This document shows, piece after piece, positions 6,287 through 9,471 of a DNA stretch of 9,471 bases. This DNA comes from JBBRMQ01 sp038230775 (GTDB taxonomy: Bacteria; Acidobacteriota; Thermoanaerobaculia; Gp7-AA8). Below the pieces are notes generated by a model. It did no database searches. It saw only the letters and a program-made list of their open reading frames with translations, and was not told where the DNA came from. How positions within the stretch are numbered: position 1 is the stretch's first letter; each line of letters begins with the position of its first letter. The translations under genes were made by a program, and so were the position numbers. The stretch spans positions 1 through 9,471 of the forward strand of contig JBBRMQ010000171.1 in assembly GCA_038230775.1 (NCBI GenBank), in the 5' to 3' direction.

Positions 6287-7579
6287 ATGGGAAACGTGCG
6301 GAAAGCACCGTTTTATCTCGTTTCGGCACTCATCGCCGTTTCTGCTTTTGGACAGAGCCGTACTCAATGGCGGACAAGTTCGGACATTTCCGAAGGGGTT
6401 CGCGGGAGTGCGATCGGCAGCGTGGTCGACACGCAGGAGGGCAGCAACCGCTTCACGCTGGTGTTCGATGAAGACCCGAACAGCTCCGTGACGGTCGAAG
6501 CCGACTCCGTGACGACCCAGTTCCGGGGATTCGGCGGAACGATCAACGGATCGCCCGAGATCTTCACCGGAATGCAGGGCTTCGCAAATCTGCGGGTCGG
6601 CGATCGCGTCGACATCCGTGGAACAGGCCGCGGCCGTGCGGCGATCGCCGCAGAAACCATTACGTTGCTCGGCCGGAGTGTCGCGGCGGCGCAGACCGGA
6701 ATCGGGCAGACGCGCGACCCGGGCAGCATCTCATCGGGGACGTCGCGCGGCCCGACGCCGACGTTTTCGCCCGAAACGGTGGGCCGAGTGGAAGGCACGG
6801 TGCGCCAGGTGAATGCGGACGACGGCCGCATGGTCATCGAGACCAGCGCGCGTCAGATGATCACGATCCGCGCATCCTCCGCGACGCCCGTGCATTACAA
6901 GGGCGACACGTATCGCATCAGCAATCTCGAAGTCGGCGATCGCATCCGCGTCCAACCGGAGAGCGGTACGACGGGCACGGGCGAGATTCGCGCGCGTGTC
7001 ATCGATGTGCTGCAGAGTGCCGGCGATCAGTCGACGGGAAGCACGTCGCGTCAGGTCGGCAATCTGACCGGGCGCGTCACACGCGTCGACCGTACGGCGA
7101 ACGTCGTTCGGGTCAACACCGGGCGCGGCGAAGTGAGAGTCGACATGAGCACAGCGGCGGACACGCAGGGCCGCCGCGTCAACGCGTCGGACATCCAGGC
7201 CGGCGACCAGGTCGATTTCAGCGGCAGTTACAGCGGTGACGTCTTCGTGGCATCGACGATCCGTTTTGCCGATGACACCGGAGGTCGTACCGACACGCCT
7301 CCTCCGAGCACCGGTCCCGCCATGCCTGCCGACCTCGGCGTGGTCACGATTCACGCAACAGTGACGCAGTCCCTCAACGCGTCGCCGCAGCTCGTGGTTC
7401 GCGACACGCAGAACAACAACCGCACGATCAAACTCTACCTGGTCGAAGACTTCGTGGTTCGCAGCCGGACCGGTGGTTACATCACCGCCGACAAGCTGAA
7501 GGAAAACGATCCGCTGGTGATCAAGGCGTATCGCGATGCCGACGGCAACTACATCGCACAAACGATTCGACAGCGCTGA
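6287..7579 (+). CDS. Exported protein with four DUF5666-like beta modules
   Basis: A 430-residue predicted secreted or periplasmic protein of unknown function. The N-terminus is a signal peptide: MGNVRKAP, a hydrophobic core at about 9-20, and a likely cut after AFG (20-22), giving a mature start at QSRTQW. Four related modules follow at about 39-130, 165-243, 258-328 and 350-428. Each opens with a G-x-V-x-x-V strand pair (GSAIGSVVDT, VEGTVRQVNA, LTGRVTRVDR, IHATVTQSLN). Each then has a stretch ending in a hydrophobic-x-x-G/N-D turn (LRVGDRVDIRG, LEVGDRIRVQP, IQAGDQVDFSG, LKENDPLVIKA), and closes with a short A/V-x-x-I strand (AAETITLL, RARVIDVL, VASTIRF, IAQTIRQ). This is the layout of DUF5666 and similar small OB-like domains. 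Linkers are rich in Ser, Thr, Gly and Pro (131-164, 244-257, 329-349). There are no catalytic residues or Cys, suggesting a structural or binding role. It may be co-transcribed with guaD, and a strong stem-loop lies just after its stop. Confidence 0.85.
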   Translation: MGNVRKAPFYLVSALIAVSAFGQSRTQWRTSSDISEGVRGSAIGSVVDTQEGSNRFTLVFDEDPNSSVTVEADSVTTQFRGFGGTINGSPEIFTGMQGFANLRVGDRVDIRGTGRGRAAIAAETITLLGRSVAAAQTGIGQTRDPGSISSGTSRGPTPTFSPETVGRVEGTVRQVNADDGRMVIETSARQMITIRASSATPVHYKGDTYRISNLEVGDRIRVQPESGTTGTGEIRARVIDVLQSAGDQSTGSTSRQVGNLTGRVTRVDRTANVVRVNTGRGEVRVDMSTAADTQGRRVNASDIQAGDQVDFSGSYSGDVFVASTIRFADDTGGRTDTPPPSTGPAMPADLGVVTIHATVTQSLNASPQLVVRDTQNNNRTIKLYLVEDFVVRSRTGGYITADKLKENDPLVIKAYRDADGNYIAQTIRQR

Positions 7580-7586
7580 AAACCGG

Positions 7587-7618
7587 GCGGCGTTACGACT
7601 CCGTGGTCGTGACGCCGC
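7587..7618 (+). terminator. Convergent-junction stem-loop, putative terminator
   Basis: Two 13-base arms (7587-7599 and 7606-7618) enclose a six-base loop. In plus-strand RNA all 13 pairs form, one as U·G; in minus-strand RNA that position becomes a C/A mismatch. The hairpin is therefore better in the plus direction, ending the gene that stops at 7579. No run of T follows, so it is not a textbook intrinsic terminator. It overlaps the last codons of the facing DUF3999-like gene, whose stop codon complement lies in the left arm (7593-7595). Confidence 0.6.
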
Positions 7619-9471
7619 TCGATAGCAGCCGCACGAGCGTGATCAGCAGCGCGACGACCGCGATCGCGATCACGATCCAGAAGATCGTCCGCTCCGTTCC
7701 GGCCTCGGGTGTCGCGACCATCGGTGCCGCGCGCGTCAGGCTGATGTCACGAGCCGATTCGCCAAAGAGCCGCGGCGCCAGAATGGCGAGATCGTAGCGA
7801 GGTGCCGCCGCGCTCGCATTGCCGTAAAGCAGCGTCAGCGACCCTCCCGGGCTGATGAATCGCAACGCATACGACGGCAGGAGAAGCTGCGCGCTGACGA
7901 TTGGCAGCGGGGCGTTGTCTCCCTCATCGAGCTCAAGATCCACCTCGCGGCTTCCGGCGAAGGGTGCCGCGAGCGTGAGATCGGGAGCGGATGATTCGGG
8001 GTTCGTGCCCTTCCAGGTTTCCAAAGCGATCACCTCGCGCTCGCGGCCGCGACGTTCATCGGCGGCACGCGACAGCGTCGCCGAGCGCTCGAAGACGCGT
8101 GCGCTGGTGCCGATCACGAGCCGCGTCCCTTCAGGCAACGAGTCGTACGGCAGCGTGAAGCGATAGATCGACTTCGTTCCTTCCCCTCGCGTTCGCTGAG
8201 GCATGCGGAGCGGCAGCATCAACGGAGCATCGCGATGCTCGACGAGATAAGGAACCTGCTGATTGTGGGTATTCACGATGCGGACGTCGCGCAGAGCGCT
8301 GCTGCGGGACAGAACGTCCGCGTCGAGAAGAAGGGATGTCAGCCCTTCCTGCGTTGGACCGATACTCCGCGTGTGGCGGAAGCTCTTTCGGTCCACTGGC
8401 CCGCCGGCAACAGGGATCGACTCCACCGCGGGCGGACTTGATGCTGGCCGGGCGGGAGACCAGGTCGCGCGCGCTGGTTGAGCGGATTGCACCGATGCGC
8501 GACGTGCTTCGAGATCATACGACGGCGCTTTCAGGCTGCGATCGCCGTACGTGGCGGTGATCTGCTTGCCGTCCGAGCTCTCGAAATAGATCCACGGAAG
8601 CGGCGCGAGAAGTACCACGATCGAGCGGATTTCCAGCGGCGCGTTGTTGCCGTCGTCCACGGTGAGATCCAGATCCGCGCCTTCTGGAAAGATGGTCGGA
8701 ACCGTCATTTGCTCCGCGACGGCGTTGTCGCGCTCGGCGCGCCGCAGTTTCGCGGTTCCCAGTTGTACGGGCTCGACCGTGCTTCCGGTCAGACGTCCCT
8801 CGCTGACCGACGCGTCGCGGAAGACGTTCGCATTCGTGACCTGCAACTCAATCGCAGCGACCGGGAGATGCGCACTCGGCAGCGCAATGCGATAGCGACT
8901 CTTTCCGGCCTCGCTGGTGGTGGCGCGAAATGTCAGCGGAACGCGCGCCGGATTCGTCGGAACGGCGGGATCGTATCGCCGCGCCGCGAGCGATCCCACG
9001 TGGGTGACGCGCGCGCTGGCGCGGTCGTCCCACATGACCCGAACGTAACGAAACGTGCCATGTTCAAACGTCACCTCGAGGTTTCGCAGTTGCTGATCGG
9101 GAAGATCGAATAGCGTCGAGTCCGCGGACAGCACGATCCAGCGCGCGCGATCGCCGCTGCCTTCAACGCGAAGGCGCTTGAGGAAAGGCGCGGCAATCCC
9201 GCTCACGCGGATGCGATCGACGTCGAGGGGCGATCCGAGATCCGCCTCGAAGCCGCTCGTTGTCCTCGTCGCCATGATCGGGTGAAGTGTCGCGTCGGCC
9301 CACTCCGGTTGATGTGTCGCCGGCGCAACGAGGAGATATGGATGCTCGGCCCCGCTCGCGTCGTGGAAGCGAAGATCTTCGAGACCACCGGTGAGTTGGT
9401 AGGTGCGATGGTTTCCGTCGGCGGTGATCGTGTAGCGAAGCGGTGCGGCGCCGGTCAAGACAGGGGCATCA
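7593..9471 (-). CDS. DUF3999-like membrane-anchored envelope protein, N-terminus cut off
   Basis: At least 621 residues, open to the window edge. The first in-frame start inside the window is a TTG at 9458, but the frame continues upstream (DAPVLTGAAP), so the true start and probable signal peptide lie past 9471. Numbered from the TTG, the protein has a LEDLRFHDASGAEHPYLL segment (26-43), a discoidin-like beta-sandwich (about 68-145, with FEADLG, RIRVSG, KRLRVEG and FRYVRVMW), then YRIALP...LPVAAIELQVTNANVFRD (189-214) and VDDGNNAPLEI (267-277). A Pro/Ala/Ser linker follows (320-350). A second, shorter set then repeats the pattern: LRDVRIVN...VPYLVEHRD (389-410), YRFTLP...VFERSA (432-460) and LDEGDNAPLPI (510-520). 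One membrane helix at about 592-612 (7623-7685) leaves a short SSGVTTTES tail, so most of the chain should face the periplasm. The family assignment rests on this layout and is moderate. In some bacteria DUF3999 genes lie beside DUF2339 membrane-protein genes, which here would be to the right. Function unknown. Confidence 0.78.
   Translation of the reverse strand, partial: DAPVLTGAAPLRYTITADGNHRTYQLTGGLEDLRFHDASGAEHPYLLVAPATHQPEWADATLHPIMATRTTSGFEADLGSPLDVDRIRVSGIAAPFLKRLRVEGSGDRARWIVLSADSTLFDLPDQQLRNLEVTFEHGTFRYVRVMWDDRASARVTHVGSLAARRYDPAVPTNPARVPLTFRATTSEAGKSRYRIALPSAHLPVAAIELQVTNANVFRDASVSEGRLTGSTVEPVQLGTAKLRRAERDNAVAEQMTVPTIFPEGADLDLTVDDGNNAPLEIRSIVVLLAPLPWIYFESSDGKQITATYGDRSLKAPSYDLEARRASVQSAQPARATWSPARPASSPPAVESIPVAGGPVDRKSFRHTRSIGPTQEGLTSLLLDADVLSRSSALRDVRIVNTHNQQVPYLVEHRDAPLMLPLRMPQRTRGEGTKSIYRFTLPYDSLPEGTRLVIGTSARVFERSATLSRAADERRGREREVIALETWKGTNPESSAPDLTLAAPFAGSREVDLELDEGDNAPLPIVSAQLLLPSYALRFISPGGSLTLLYGNASAAAPRYDLAILAPRLFGESARDISLTRAAPMVATPEAGTERTIFWIVIAIAVVALLITLVRLLSSGVTTTES

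Noticed and set aside
6731..7561. 276-residue minus-strand ORF
   Set aside because: Antisense to the four-module exported protein; Asp/Val/Arg-rich shadow without motifs.
8478..9113. 211-residue plus-strand ORF
   Set aside because: Antisense to the DUF3999-like gene, which has clear internal repeats and a membrane helix in the other frame.

Overview
The window is GC-rich bacterial chromosome with tightly packed genes, mostly housekeeping. I see no phage, plasmid, transposase, CRISPR, rRNA or tRNA signal. The setting fits an Acidobacteriota- or Gemmatimonadota-like organism: strong GC bias at third positions, short dispersed repeats of the 'TGTCATCCCGAGCG' type, a bacterial LIG1/LigB-like ATP-dependent DNA ligase, and exported DUF5666-like and DUF3999-like proteins. 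This placement is an inference from gene content, not from a marker gene.

Layout. Positions 1-299 hold no credible gene. They hold a cluster of direct and inverted repeats downstream of metX. On the minus strand, an ATP-dependent DNA ligase (1382-3016) runs into a MetX-type homoserine O-acyltransferase (300-1385) with a 4-base ATGA overlap. Only 39 bp separate the ligase start from the divergent malate dehydrogenase gene (3056-3985). On the plus strand, mdh is followed closely by a DEDDy 3'-5' exonuclease (4013-4939), guanine deaminase (4963-6240) and an exported protein of four repeated beta modules (6287-7579). The gaps are 27, 23 and 46 bp, so these four are probably at least partly co-transcribed. 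A convergent DUF3999-like membrane-anchored protein (7593-9471, minus strand) runs off the right edge and lacks its N-terminus. A strong stem-loop at 7587-7618 spans the convergent junction.

The genes do not form one obvious pathway. MetX serves methionine synthesis, Mdh the TCA cycle, GuaD purine breakdown or salvage. The ligase and exonuclease are DNA-repair-type enzymes on either side of mdh. The last two genes make cell-envelope proteins of unknown role. I did not find a convincing new multi-gene system. The points most worth a second look are the interleaved repeat cluster, the acyl donor of the MetX protein, the internal duplication in the DUF3999-like protein, the four-module DUF5666-like protein and the convergent hairpin.
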